Origin: Psychrobacillus sp042944905 | GTDB lineage: Bacteria; Bacillota; Bacilli; Bacillales_A; Planococcaceae | Length of the DNA: 64,000 bases | NCBI RefSeq assembly: GCF_042944905.1 | Contig: NZ_CP168496.1 | Coordinates: 248,001 to 312,000 of the forward strand | Reading direction: 5' to 3' | Shown: positions 8,643-17,520 of the stretch, one piece after another | How positions within the stretch are numbered: the stretch's first letter is position 1 | Layout: each line of letters opens with the position of its first letter | Translations under genes and position numbers: made by a program | The notes under the pieces: generated by a model | The model's database searches: none | Told to the model about the DNA's origin: nothing | What the model saw: the letters and a program-made list of their open reading frames with translations, nothing else

Positions 8643-8996
8643 ATGAAGTTAAAAGTTTTATATTTAGCAATAACGATGTTGTCATTATTGCTGATTGTCG
8701 GTTGTTCGAATGATGACAGTTCAGATAAAACATTGGATAATGAAAGTTACGAAAGTGTTAGAGAAGTTGTATGGGATTTTATAGTAGAACAAGGTTGGAG
8801 TCATAATTACTCTAAGGAAAATTGGGAAAATGCAACGGTAAAGAAAGCGGTTGCTGATGATAGCTATAAAACGTTAGATGCAACTTATAATGGAAAAGAG
8901 ATATTAATTGTTACTTTAGAAGATGGAGTAGCTGCTCCATCAATATTTGTTGACCCTAAAAACAATGAAGTAATTGGCTACATGCCAGGTGAATAA
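8643..8996 (+). CDS. Small lipoprotein (117 aa)
   Basis: A lipoprotein signal peptide is clear: MKLKVLYLAITMLSLLLIV then the lipobox L-I-V-G-C with Cys at residue 21, followed by a polar SNDDSSD linker. The mature ~95-residue domain (VREVVWDFIVEQGW, then KEILIVTLEDG and PSIFVDPKNNEVIGY) looks like a compact alpha-beta fold. The family is a Bacillus surface lipoprotein type that I cannot name. It should be anchored to the outer leaflet. The strong ribosome site AAAAGGGGAG supports the start. Confidence 0.75.
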   Translation: MKLKVLYLAITMLSLLLIVGCSNDDSSDKTLDNESYESVREVVWDFIVEQGWSHNYSKENWENATVKKAVADDSYKTLDATYNGKEILIVTLEDGVAAPSIFVDPKNNEVIGYMPGE

Positions 8997-9114
8997 TACT
9001 TATAACTTTACGGTTAACCAACAAAAACAAGAAGGTATAACGTCCGTAACTGTAGAGGATAGCAAAGGAAATAGCCGACTGCCAATTTTAACAAAGAGGC
9101 ATGAGAAACTTTGA
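8995..9114 (+). pseudogene. Possible C-terminal gene remnant
   Basis: Right after the lipoprotein stop, in another frame, lies a coding-like tail: YNFTVNQQKQEGITSV then VEDSKGNSRLP, ending at a TGA about 9112-9114. It has no start of its own. It could be the lost 3' part of another lipoprotein-type gene. Weak evidence. Confidence 0.25.
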
Positions 9115-9125
9115 GGAGTGAGGCA

Positions 9126-9398
9126 ATGAATATCGAAAATCAAATGGACAAAAATGAATTGGGTAATAGAAAGATTCAAAAGTTAATATTAGTATTAATC
9201 TTTATATTAATAATACCTTCTGCTCTTTATCCAAAATTAAAGAGTATTTCATTAATTTTTCTTGGTTTAATGCTCATATTAGCCTCTTGGAAATACAAAG
9301 AAAAGTATAGAAGATATTTCCTTATTGAAGTGATTTTATCATTAATAACAATTGTCTTTGCGGCATTAAAGCTATTGAACATAACTCCATGGGGATAA
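9126..9398 (+). CDS. Small membrane protein (90 aa)
   Basis: ATG 9126 (MNIENQMDKNELG) is preceded by GAGGAGTGAGG. The frame extends to a TTG at 9111, which is less likely. After a charged head of ~20 residues come hydrophobic stretches (LILVLIFILIIPSALY, ISLIFLGLMLILASW, FLIEVILSLITIVFAAL), so probably three membrane spans. No family recognised. It is followed 19 bp later by another small membrane protein gene, probably in the same transcript. Confidence 0.5.
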   Translation: MNIENQMDKNELGNRKIQKLILVLIFILIIPSALYPKLKSISLIFLGLMLILASWKYKEKYRRYFLIEVILSLITIVFAALKLLNITPWG

Positions 9399-9417
9399 TA
9401 TAAGGTGGTATTAACCG

Positions 9418-9606
9418 TTGAAATATATAAAAGTTTTTATTAGTATCATCTTAATTTTCTTTGGAAGTACATTGTTAAATATAACCATTCACAATGAGCT
9501 GATGGATAATATAATAATTAAAATATTGGGTGGACTTATGGCGATTGTGGGTGTTGTTTCAATAAGAAGGGCAATAAAAAAAGGTAAATTAAAGAACGTG
9601 GAATAG
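9418..9606 (+). CDS. Small membrane protein (62 aa)
   Basis: TTG start 9418 has AAGGTGG about 10 nt upstream. It has two predicted spans (VFISIILIFFGSTLLNI and IIKILGGLMAIVGVVSI) and a basic C-terminal tail (RRAIKKGKLK), so the tail is probably cytoplasmic. No family recognised. It is paired with the preceding small membrane gene. Confidence 0.45.
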   Translation: MKYIKVFISIILIFFGSTLLNITIHNELMDNIIIKILGGLMAIVGVVSIRRAIKKGKLKNVE

Positions 9607-9802
9607 TGAAATTACTACTTACAATATATTGTGGGTTGTAATAAGTATTATGTTTGTGTCAAACCCATTTAAATTACAGAAATCTACTTCGAACTATAAA
9701 AACTCAAATGATAATCTTATCTCATGAAACCTGTTGTATAATGGATAAATTGAATATGCAAGAAATGAAAACTAGTTATTCTTAATGAGAAGGAGGTACC
9801 CC

Positions 9803-10123
9803 TTGGATTCACTGGAAGAGGTTATTTATTATGTTGTGCAAATAGGCGAGCACTTCTACAAACATACAGATGGTATGGCTACCACTACAAAAGATGAGGA
9901 ACAGGCATATGCATTTACGAATCTAGATGATGCGAAGCAAAAGGCAATAGAGATAAAGGGTGCTGTAAGAAAAAGAGAAGTTAGTTACAAGGAACTGCAA
10001 GAATTATCAGAGCACCATAAGGAAGAATATATGCGATTGCCAGTGGAGGAAAAGGAAGCAATTGAAACATTTTGTCAGTACTTAATAGATAAAAAAGACG
10101 ATGAAGATAAAATTCTTATATAA
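9803..10123 (+). CDS. Small acidic protein, intact copy of a duplicated gene
   Basis: TTG 9803 is chosen because AAGGAGG lies 6-7 nt upstream. The 106-aa product (MDSLEEVIYYVVQIG, then HFYKHTDG) is charged with no membrane segment. A central TKDEEQAYAFTNLDDAKQKA segment resembles small phage-encoded proteins whose N-terminus is a short beta unit followed by a helix, but I cannot name the family. A TATAAT box at 9737-9742 is shared with the second copy. The paralogue at 11847 has lost one nucleotide early in the frame. Confidence 0.65.
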   Translation: MDSLEEVIYYVVQIGEHFYKHTDGMATTTKDEEQAYAFTNLDDAKQKAIEIKGAVRKREVSYKELQELSEHHKEEYMRLPVEEKEAIETFCQYLIDKKDDEDKILI

Positions 10124-10165
10124 ATACAATTTACAAAAAAATGATCAACTTTTCGACATTTGGAT

Positions 10166-10209
10166 ATTTGGCCATACGACATATTTAAAATTAAGTCGTA
10201 TGTCCAAAT
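10166..10209. other. Long hairpin downstream of acidic gene, copy 1
   Basis: Arms 10166-10183 and 10192-10209 pair over 18 positions with two mismatches around a TTTAAAAT loop. The copy at 12210-12253 is perfect, and the two differ in ways that largely keep pairing. No U tract follows, so it is not a standard terminator. Confidence 0.7.
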
Positions 10210-10237
10210 CGCAAAGATTTAAATTGAAAACAAAAAA

Positions 10238-10278
10238 GATAGAGTAAGGATTCTTAATGATCCTTACTCTATCTTTTC
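10238..10278. terminator. Bidirectional intrinsic terminator
   Basis: A 14-bp perfect stem GATAGAGTAAGGAT/ATCCTTACTCTATC has AAAAAA on its left and TTTT on its right. It lies between convergent genes and can serve both. Confidence 0.9.
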
Positions 10279-10369
10279 GATTTTTAAGCTTTAAATAATG
10301 TCCTGTGTTAAAAACATGTAAACATGAATGTTGTGTTTTGGACGCTGGGACATATTATAAGGTATTTCA

Positions 10370-11572
10370 TCATACATGTTCTTTTCTATAGGTACTATAA
10401 TTGATGACTACACAAGAGCCAAAGAAAATGATAAAAAATATTGTAATAACCAATAAGGCTGCTCCAAATCCAGCTTGCATTTTACCACCGTAATAAAGTA
10501 GAACCCGCATCCCATCAACCATATACCGAGTCGGTAAAATCGTACTGAAAAAACGGTGGATAAACGGTAATGTGGTTATCGGAACCGCCCCGCCACTAGA
10601 AAAAATCCCCATAATATTAAGCGGGAACATGACTAGAATTCCCCATCTACCAAGAAATAATCCAATAAGCTTAAATTGGAAATACATCGTCATACAACAT
10701 AAAAATGTGAATAAAAGAATTAGCCAAATACTTGTGGAATGGGAACTTCCGAAAAAAATAAAAACTGCTAATTGCAATATGAAAGCGACAATTGCAGATA
10801 AAATTACCCCCAATAGAAGCTCCGTTATTAGAACTTTTGTGTTACTTATTAGATGTTCTTTATTTCTAAGTGTTGCAACAATATTTTTAACGTAACCATT
10901 AACCATATTGACACCCATAAGACCTGAAATGGATGTGATAAGAATAATTATAAAAGGAGTCATTCCCTTATTAGAGTTTTCAGGAAGACCTAGTACGTTT
11001 GTAATCTTATATTGAATAGGATTATCCATTAGGTGGGCTATTTTAGGGGACAATAGTATATCGTTTTTGATTAATTCCTTTTGTAATTGTTGATTAATAT
11101 TAGATGAAGCAGCGGTAGCAACTGCCTCCAATGCTTTAGTGGCAATAGCTGTTGTAGACTGACCTCCACCTTCGTTTATTAAAACTTCTAACAGAATGGC
11201 TTTTCCTTCTGTTTTTCCTGAAATCAGGGCATCATGCAGGTATGTGATTCCTTGAGAATAATTAGAAGGAATGATTAAGGCACCATATGCTTGGTTATCT
11301 TTTAATTCTTTTAGTGCGGCTTCTTTACTTGACACGATTCTCCATTGAAAAGTATGTCCGTTTTGGGTTTGGATAAGATTTTTTACAATATCTTTTGCTG
11401 TAGAGAAAGAAGACGTACCTGTATCCTCATCCACAATAATAAGCGGAAAATTGGTTAACCTCTGAGATGGACCACCAAATACAGGTAAGTAAATGCTGGT
11501 CATGCATAACATTAGTAATGAAACAATCCATATAGGAGCCCAAGTATCTTTTACTTTTAATATCTCTTTCAT
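10370..11572 (-). CDS. ABC-2-type / YhgE-Pip-like membrane permease
   Basis: The 400-aa protein has an N-terminal membrane segment (WIVSLLMLCMTSIYL), a ~170-residue extracytoplasmic domain (LTNFPLIIVDEDTG, YGALIIPSNYSQG), then five hydrophobic segments in the C-terminal half. This matches the ABC-2 permease / YhgE-Pip / DUF3533 architecture. AGGGAG sits 8 nt before the ATG. No ATPase gene is adjacent, as is usual for Pip-type proteins, which work without one or with a distant one. It is related to type VII secretion-associated or phage-receptor YhgE proteins, but the substrate is unknown. It lies alone between two copies of a duplicated unit, in opposite orientation to both. Confidence 0.75.
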   Translation of the reverse strand: MKEILKVKDTWAPIWIVSLLMLCMTSIYLPVFGGPSQRLTNFPLIIVDEDTGTSSFSTAKDIVKNLIQTQNGHTFQWRIVSSKEAALKELKDNQAYGALIIPSNYSQGITYLHDALISGKTEGKAILLEVLINEGGGQSTTAIATKALEAVATAASSNINQQLQKELIKNDILLSPKIAHLMDNPIQYKITNVLGLPENSNKGMTPFIIILITSISGLMGVNMVNGYVKNIVATLRNKEHLISNTKVLITELLLGVILSAIVAFILQLAVFIFFGSSHSTSIWLILLFTFLCCMTMYFQFKLIGLFLGRWGILVMFPLNIMGIFSSGGAVPITTLPFIHRFFSTILPTRYMVDGMRVLLYYGGKMQAGFGAALLVITIFFIIFFGSCVVINYSTYRKEHV

Positions 11573-11846
11573 GCCATCGTCTCCCTAAAAGTTAAATACG
11601 GTTATGGCGAATTTACCCGTATGTATAGTTGTTAAACAATAGTATGTGTAAAAAAAAGATTTTTACTTGGCAATTATGAAAATTATATTTTGAGTTATTC
11701 ATAACTTACTACTAATCCCCGTTTTCGGAAAATCAGCCATACACTTTGAAGACTTGGGTAATACATCATGACATCTGTTGTATAATGGATAAATTGAAAA
11801 TACGAGAAATGAAAATTAGTCATTCTTAAAGATAAGGAGGTTCATC

Positions 11847-12166
11847 TTGGATTCACTGGAAAAATTATTTATTATGTTGCGCAAATAGGTGAGCACTTCT
11901 ACAAACATACAGATGGTATGACTACCACTTCAAAAGATGAGGAACAGACATATGCATTTATGAATCTAGTCGATGCGAAGCAAAAGGCAATAAAGATGAA
12001 GGTTGCTGTACGAAAAAGAGAAGTTTGTTACAAGGAACTGCAAGAATTATCAGAGCAACATGAGGAAGAATATATGCGATTGCCAGTGGAGGAAAAGGAA
12101 GCAATTGAAACATTTTGTCGGTACTTAATAGATATAAAAGACGATGAAGGTAAAGTTCTTACATGA
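11847..12166 (+). pseudogene. Frameshifted paralogue of the acidic protein gene
   Basis: The start region (AAGGAGG, TTG, MDSLEK) is preserved. Where the intact copy reads GAAGAGGTTATTT this copy reads GAAAAATTATTT, one nucleotide short, so translation stops after 13 codons. The remaining frame (TSKDEEQTYAFMNL through VEEKEAIETF) is otherwise well conserved, so the loss is recent. Confidence 0.8.
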
Positions 12167-12209
12167 ATTCAAATTAGATAAAAAATGACCAACTTTTCGA
12201 TATTTGAAC

Positions 12210-12253
12210 ATTTGGAGATACGACTTATTTAAAATTAAGTCGTATCTCCAAAT
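12210..12253. other. Perfect 18-bp hairpin, copy 2
   Basis: ATTTGGAGATACGACTTA pairs perfectly with TAAGTCGTATCTCCAAAT around TTTAAAAT. It is the counterpart of the hairpin at 10166-10209. Confidence 0.8.
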
Positions 12254-12438
12254 CGCAAAGATGTGAAAATGACAAAAAAACTTTGTGGCTTTTAGAACGA
12301 AGGTGAATCTGGAAGCTAGCTAACCATTTATATTCTTAGGAACAGCCGATTATAATTACTCCGAAAGTATAGCTGTGATCATTATTTGGATGCCTAAAGA
12401 ACCAATGCTAGCGTATTTAGTATTGGGTGAAATTTAGA

Positions 12439-12921
12439 TTATTTTATCTTTACTGGATGACCCCATTCGTCAAACTCGTTTTCGCTATAATCAACTGTGT
12501 CATAATCTTTCATAACGTTTTCTAATACTTCACCACCTGAGCTGATGTGAACATAATGTTCAAAACCTACTATTGGCTCCACTCCCTCAATAACGATGGA
12601 GATATTGTATCGTTTACATATTTCAACTATTGGAGAGATAGCAACACCCCAAGCTTGATCCCAGGCACCTATAAAATAATACGTGTTATCTCGGTAATTT
12701 TTTTCTAATTTGTATCTTTTTGAATTAATACCAATAAACGCACCGTCTGTTCCAGTAACATACATACCTTCTGGAACCTCATCTTTTGAATAAATTAAAA
12801 CATCCCCTTTGATTATAGGGTTTAAATATCGTCCATCTTGTATGACACCGCTACGAAGGAAGGACAATAAATCCTTTTTGCTTCCCGAAATTTCAGTATA
12901 TCCGTCAAACCAGTTTGGCAT
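12439..12921 (-). CDS. MPNW-type uncharacterised protein (160 aa)
   Basis: ATG 12921 (MPNWFDGYTEISG) is chosen since GGAG lies 8 nt upstream; a GTG three codons earlier overlaps that site. The M-P-N-W opening followed by a beta-strand and G-S-K-K-D-L resembles small YubB-like ferredoxin-fold proteins (DUF1281-type), common on plasmids and phages. The rest has GDVLIYSKDEVPEGM and an acidic tail. Soluble, function unknown. It stands alone, near several decayed genes. Confidence 0.55.
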   Translation of the reverse strand: MPNWFDGYTEISGSKKDLLSFLRSGVIQDGRYLNPIIKGDVLIYSKDEVPEGMYVTGTDGAFIGINSKRYKLEKNYRDNTYYFIGAWDQAWGVAISPIVEICKRYNISIVIEGVEPIVGFEHYVHISSGGEVLENVMKDYDTVDYSENEFDEWGHPVKIK

Positions 12922-13094
12922 TATTAACACTCCAGGCTAAAAGATAATTATTGAGATTAAGCTTAACAGCAGGAACATCTAACATCAATCCTTCTAATAC
13001 AAAATACATAAGATGGCCAAAAACAGGGAAGGGAAATTACTTAAAAACAGAGTGATTAAAGTTAGCTACGGCTAATTTGAAGGGAGCGACATAA

Positions 13095-13427
13095 ATGTTT
13101 GAAATCGAGGAGGATAAGCGAATGATGAACCGTTTACAAGAAGGTGTTTCTAAGTTACTTGGTAATAAAATAAACTAATATGATGAAGAAATAGTAGAAA
13201 GCTATGTTGGATTTTACAGTGATGAAATTGAGGGTGAACCGCTGCCGGATTACGTAACAAGCATATTAGCTGAACCAATTATGTCAAATTCTTTTGGATA
13301 CAGAAATGAAAATGATGATTTTTATGAGGTTTGCCATTTATATTACATTGGGCCAAATCCATATGAGCTTTGGTTGAAAAATGGGGTTCTTATAAAGAAT
13401 TCACTTGAGCAACCCACTTATTTATAG
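13095..13427 (+). pseudogene. Hypothetical gene broken by an in-frame stop
   Basis: A 111-codon frame from ATG 13095 (MFEIEEDKRMMNRLQ) is interrupted by TAA at codon 28. It then continues with fully coding-like sequence (YDEEIVESYVGFYSDE, VCHLYYIGPNPYELW) to TAG at 13425. An AGGGAG site lies ahead of the ATG. A single base change would restore the frame. Family not recognised. Confidence 0.6.
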
Positions 13428-13447
13428 AAATGAATATAAAAATAAGA

Positions 13448-13487
13448 AGGAGTATCTTCAAGCATAATAGCTCAAGTAGATACTCCT
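13448..13487. terminator. Hairpin after broken gene
   Basis: AGGAGTATCT pairs with AGATACTCCT over 10 bp. It has no clear U tract. The sequence resembles the hairpin at 6338-6385. Confidence 0.5.
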
Positions 13488-13514
13488 GCATAGTTGTATA
13501 GGATTTTAAGGAAT

Positions 13515-14020
13515 CTATTCTTCTACCAAATAATGATAAATATCATATTGAACTGGTTGTTCTAGTACCATATTCATCGTAACTACGGGAATTATTTTGC
13601 CATTTTTATCGAACATTTCTTCTTCTCTAGGGCTACTTTCTGCGATAGAAGTTGTCCCCATATAGTAAAAATCAAAACCTTCACCATCGTCCTTTTTTGT
13701 GAATAGATGAATATTTAGCCCCGTTTGTTTAGCTGCCAAAATAGCTTTTACTTCATTAGATTCTAACGTTAATTTACTTCGTGTGAACCAACGGAATATG
13801 TCTGCCGATAAAAATTCATCTCCATAATTTACACTTGAGTCTACTTCATCTTTTTTATGGTATGTTACGAAAATTGGACAAGTACCATTCTTTACTCGAT
13901 AACCATATATAGTGGATGAATCGTCTTTAGCCCAATTTAATAGACGGCAAGCATCTCTTCGTGAATATTTTGTTGCAATAATTTTGGACCTTTTTGAAGA
14001 GGATGAGATAGCTGAATGTG
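13515..14020 (-). pseudogene. C-terminal DUF3427 remnant of a DEAD/DEAH helicase
   Basis: The ~168-codon open frame reads KYSRRDACRLLNWAKD, then NGTCPIFVTYHKKDE, GDEFLSADIFRWFTRS, GEGFDFYYMG and GKIIPVVTMNM. These are hallmarks of DUF3427, the C-terminal domain of a family of superfamily 2 helicases (~1000 aa) with N-terminal phospholipase D-like nuclease domains. The whole helicase core is missing and there is no start or ribosome site. DUF3427 proteins bind DNA cargo in stress or restriction-like roles (uncertain). It lies next to the restriction-modification genes, so it may be wreckage of an older defence locus. Confidence 0.75.
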
Positions 14021-14234
14021 TTTAAATTGGAAGGAAGATTGATTGTAAAGGCATATTAAGAGCAAATGTAGAAAAAATGATGACTTGTTGAAAAGTTCAG
14101 TTCACTCCATGCGATTGTTTTTAATAAATTACAATACCATCCTTCCATACGTTCATTACTCAAAATTGATGATTAGTAATTGGTTGTTCTCTATATAAAA
14201 ATTAATTAGGAATGGAATAAATAATTCATACATA

Positions 14235-14267
14235 AAAAACCTTGTCCCATCATGGAGCAAGGTTTTT
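14235..14267. terminator. Terminator after methyltransferase gene
   Basis: AAAAACCTTG/CAAGGTTTTT with a 13-nt loop. It has A and T tracts on both sides and lies just past the stop of the minus-strand methyltransferase gene. Confidence 0.8.
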
Positions 14268-14273
14268 GTAGAA

Positions 14274-15533
14274 TTATATTTGAATAGCCACTTTTTCTTT
14301 GGATTCAATTTGTTCAATTATCTTAATAGCAATTTGTTCCGCCAAAAGAACTGGTACAGCGTTTCCAATTTGGCGATAGATAGAATTAAGACTCCCTGTG
14401 AAAATGAAATCGTTAGGAAATGTTTGCAGCATAGCGCATTCACGACCTGATAATCTTCTTTGTCTATTTACATGAATTTCAGGAGATGTAGCTGTAATAG
14501 TATCACTCGGGCGGTCCCAATTTGTAATTCGAAGAGATTGTTCAAATTTTATCTCTTTTTCAATAAAAGTTGTAACTTGTTCATCGTATTTATCATCGAA
14601 GCCTAGTAACTTTTTTAATTCCCACCAGTCAGAAGGTTTTGGGATACTTCCAGATTTATTATCTTTTCTAAACCAATGACCTGCAGTATGTTTATAGCCA
14701 AAATGCTCATCAATCCGCTTTGTACTCCAACCAGAGATTTTGCGCCATTCCTTTAGGTAATCACAAATTTCTTCTTGGTTTACATCAAACTTTCTACCAA
14801 AAAATTTATCATGAACAGTTGTAGATGCAATATGATTAAATATTTTTTGTTTATTTACTTCTATATATTCATTTATTTTTCCGTTTTGTATCTCAACATC
14901 TGCCAAATGTCCAATTGTTTCTGCAACTGTAATGTGTGGCTGTAAATCATAAGTATCGGAAAATAAATTATAATCTTTAGGAAGCGCTGTATGTGTTGGT
15001 TCTGGAAAGGTATTTTTTACACCAATCCTGTTTCCCATAATAATAACGCGTTCTCTAGCTTGGGGAACTCCGTAGTTAGCAGCATTTAAAATGCGAAAAT
15101 CTACTGAATATCCAATTCTACTAAAGTCATCTATAATCATTTTTATTACTTGTCCACCTTGCATAGAAATGAGACCTTTGACATTCTCTGCAACAAAAAA
15201 TTTAGGTTTTTTATCTTCAATAATTCGAAGCATTTCTAAATATAGAAAGTTACGCTCGTCTTCCATGCTTCTATTAGTATTAGCAATACTAAACCCTTGG
15301 CAAGGGAAACCACCAATAATAACATCAACTTCATAGGGGTCCCCAGGTATATCTTTAGAATCAACTTGTGTAATGTCAACGAGCTCTATATGATTTCCAA
15401 TGTTCTTTGAATATGTGTTTACAGCATCTTTATTAAAATCACATGCCCATAAAATATTAAAACCAGCATTTTTGAATCCTAAATCCATTCCGCCAGCGCC
15501 AGAAAACAATGCAATTAGGTTTTTCTTAGTCAT
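14274..15533 (-). CDS. DNA (cytosine-5) methyltransferase of a type II restriction-modification system
   Basis: ATG 15533 (MTKKNLIALFSGAGG) follows AAAGGATG; the in-frame extension upstream has no ribosome site. All C5 motifs are present in the 419 aa: motif I LFSGAGGMDLGF, motif IV GGFPCQGFS with catalytic Cys at 78, motif VI ENVKG (~116), motif VIII QARER (~158), motif IX RECAMLQTFPNDF and motif X IGNAVP. The ~200-residue region between VIII and IX is the target recognition domain and holds a Trp-rich insert (WSTKRIDEHFGY, WWELKKLLGF) common in Dcm-like enzymes. It is divergent from the first endonuclease gene, sharing a ~330-bp intergenic region. Target sequence cannot be read from sequence. 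Confidence 0.93.
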   Translation of the reverse strand: MTKKNLIALFSGAGGMDLGFKNAGFNILWACDFNKDAVNTYSKNIGNHIELVDITQVDSKDIPGDPYEVDVIIGGFPCQGFSIANTNRSMEDERNFLYLEMLRIIEDKKPKFFVAENVKGLISMQGGQVIKMIIDDFSRIGYSVDFRILNAANYGVPQARERVIIMGNRIGVKNTFPEPTHTALPKDYNLFSDTYDLQPHITVAETIGHLADVEIQNGKINEYIEVNKQKIFNHIASTTVHDKFFGRKFDVNQEEICDYLKEWRKISGWSTKRIDEHFGYKHTAGHWFRKDNKSGSIPKPSDWWELKKLLGFDDKYDEQVTTFIEKEIKFEQSLRITNWDRPSDTITATSPEIHVNRQRRLSGRECAMLQTFPNDFIFTGSLNSIYRQIGNAVPVLLAEQIAIKIIEQIESKEKVAIQI

Positions 15534-15865
15534 AATTATCATCCTTTTTCTATTTACTTTTCTATAATACCTCAAATTCATTGCAAATGCAAATTAGGCA
15601 TGTTGAGAATAAATATTTCTAGAAAAATAGAGAAGTGAAAAATTTATATAAAGAACTTATGTTCTCTATTTTAACTTGTTATTCGGTAATTTTCAAGAAA
15701 TAGCTAAAGATTTCAGGAAACTATTTTCTTTGCTAATGTTAACTTGAAATTGAGAAATAATAAAGATACTAGTTTTTGGCTTTATTTCAGAAAAATAACC
15801 TATATAATTATTAAAGGTAGGTAAAATGAAAATTGAATTACATTTGTATAGTGGGGGAAGAAAAA

Positions 15866-16651
15866 GTGGAAGAAAGCAGAATAAAATTACCTTTAACGTT
15901 AGAGATGATAGAGTTTTGGGAAAATGAGTATCTAGAGAATATTTTTCATAGTTTAGAATTGGACAAACAAAAAATGCTAGAGGGTTTTGCAACTAAAGAA
16001 GAAATTCGAGAGGACTGGGAACAGTATTTAGGTCAGGAAACATCGGATTTTGCAGTAGGATCGGAAAGAATATTTTATTGGTTATTTAATCAATTTGGAC
16101 AGCCGAACTCATCTCCTATTGGAAGTGATATGTTTTTTGAAACATATAATGCATATGTTCACATTGATATTAAGACAGTTACATTATCAAATCTAGGAGA
16201 TATAACAAATAGTATATTTGTTGGTAATAATCAAAATAGCTATAGAGGTAGTATTGATTTAAAAAATGGAGAAAGTCGACCTTATGAAGGTAATTTGCCT
16301 ACATTTTATACCAAGAAAAATGGACAAAAAAAAGTTTGTTTAACATATTTTATTTGCATTTTATACGATGAGAAGGATCTAAGTATTCAAACTATAGTAC
16401 TGTTATCGATGCCGAATGGAGAATTAAATAATGTTTATGGAAATAGGCCACTACAGTCTGGAAAAAACCCAGGAAAAGTGAGATATAGATATTCTCAATG
16501 TGAGAAATTTGAGCTTTTAGAGGATAAAAACCGTATAAAAGTGTTGTTGTGGAATAAAAATATGGATAGTAATGTTAAAAAAAGATTGAAAACAATAACA
16601 AATCTAGTTGAACAAGATGAGATTATTATGACAAAAAGTGATATTTATTAA
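15866..16651 (+). CDS. Putative type II restriction endonuclease subunit 1 (PD-(D/E)XK)
   Basis: GTG 15866 (MEESRIKLPLTLEM) is chosen as GGGGGAAG lies 5-7 nt upstream; the TTG at 15833 has no site. The 261-aa protein has a candidate catalytic patch at residues 87-103, GSDMFFETYNAY then HIDIKT, fitting S-D-x(n)-D-x-K. LTYFICILYDE and LSMPNGELNNVYGN further on align with the second endonuclease at 17855, showing they are paralogues. It is divergent from the C5 methyltransferase gene. BsuMI of B. subtilis, whose cleavage needs several co-encoded proteins, is a plausible functional parallel; identity with it is not claimed. The family assignment is mine from motif spacing and context. Confidence 0.6.
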   Translation: MEESRIKLPLTLEMIEFWENEYLENIFHSLELDKQKMLEGFATKEEIREDWEQYLGQETSDFAVGSERIFYWLFNQFGQPNSSPIGSDMFFETYNAYVHIDIKTVTLSNLGDITNSIFVGNNQNSYRGSIDLKNGESRPYEGNLPTFYTKKNGQKKVCLTYFICILYDEKDLSIQTIVLLSMPNGELNNVYGNRPLQSGKNPGKVRYRYSQCEKFELLEDKNRIKVLLWNKNMDSNVKKRLKTITNLVEQDEIIMTKSDIY

Positions 16652-16689
16652 AGAAACTATGACTTAATTTGATACTGACTATCGTTTTT

Positions 16690-17520
16690 GGGACAGGATT
16701 AAAACACCATTGTGCATAGAGATAGAAAGTTTGGAACTTTAGTGAGGAGTGAAACGTTTTGATTGGGGAATTATCAGTAGTCGTGACTTTACGGAACATG
16801 CTTATGGCAATTCCTTTTTCTTTTACTGCTTTTGGGTACTTATATGCTCGATTGTAGAAGTTTAGAATACTTAAAGGATTCATCATTGAATGACCAAAAG
16901 GCAAATAAGTAATGTCTGTTACAAGATTCTCGAATGATATCTTCGTTGTAAAATCTTGTGTTAATAAGTAGTGTATAGCATAGGCAGGTCCCTTACTTTT
17001 TCTGTTTTCTCATTTATTGCTTTTTAATAAATGCTTGTGGTTTTGTAATAGCTTTATCAATGTTTATGAAATTGCCACAAGTCCCCAAAACGTTTGTCAC
17101 GCTCTTAATTGGCTGTTCTTACGCCAAGGTTCTTTTTCCAAGGGGAGTATGATGCATTCCAACACCTAAATGTCGACAGATTTCACCAATGGGCATATTC
17201 ATTTTTAGTTCTTCTACGAGCTGCACAATTACTTTTGGTACCACATCCTCTCCAATTCTACGTAACTTATTAAGATATCAACCTGTTGTTTTAAATAACG
17301 AGTTTTTGATTGTGATTTCGCTCTTTCATTTTCATATTCCTTCCCTTTACCCAAAGTGTATTGTTTACCAACAGGCTGTTCAAGACGGTGTATTTACTCT
17401 TCACGATACCATTTTATCCATGTTTTTAACTGCGTATAATTTCGATTGTAATTTTTTCACGGGTACTCCCACTAATCTAATCTCATTTCAATCGCATTCA
17501 TGTTCACCTCTATCGGATAC
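16690..17520 (-). mobile_element. Decayed IS3-family element
   Basis: Read on the minus strand, broken frames give IS3-type transposase sequence. The orfB part has FTTKISFENLVTDITY, LPFGHSMMNPLSILN and DNSPIKTFHSSLK (the DDE-domain region with N-S-P-I-x-x-F-H). Nearer 17200 is ELKMNMPIGEICRHLG, like the start of orfB. Many stops and shifts are present; no intact frame. Clear terminal inverted repeats were not found. It lies between the two endonuclease genes and may have split an operon. Confidence 0.7.

Larger units (their letters stand above)
9721..10215. repeat. Duplicated promoter-gene-hairpin unit, copy 1
   Basis: About 500 bp that recurs at 11765-12258 in the same orientation. It contains a shared CTGTTGTATAATGGATAAAT promoter-like segment, an AAGGAGG ribosome site, a 106-codon gene and a long hairpin. 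The ABC-2 permease gene lies between the two copies. Confidence 0.85.
11765..12258. repeat. Duplicated promoter-gene-hairpin unit, copy 2
   Basis: Same-orientation partner of 9721-10215. The promoter-like segment, AAGGAGG site, gene and hairpin are all recognisable; the gene is frameshifted. Confidence 0.85.

Noticed and set aside
15826..15930. Alternative ATG 15826 frame before the first endonuclease
   Set aside because: Stops after a short stretch and lacks family-like sequence; GTG 15866 has the better ribosome site.
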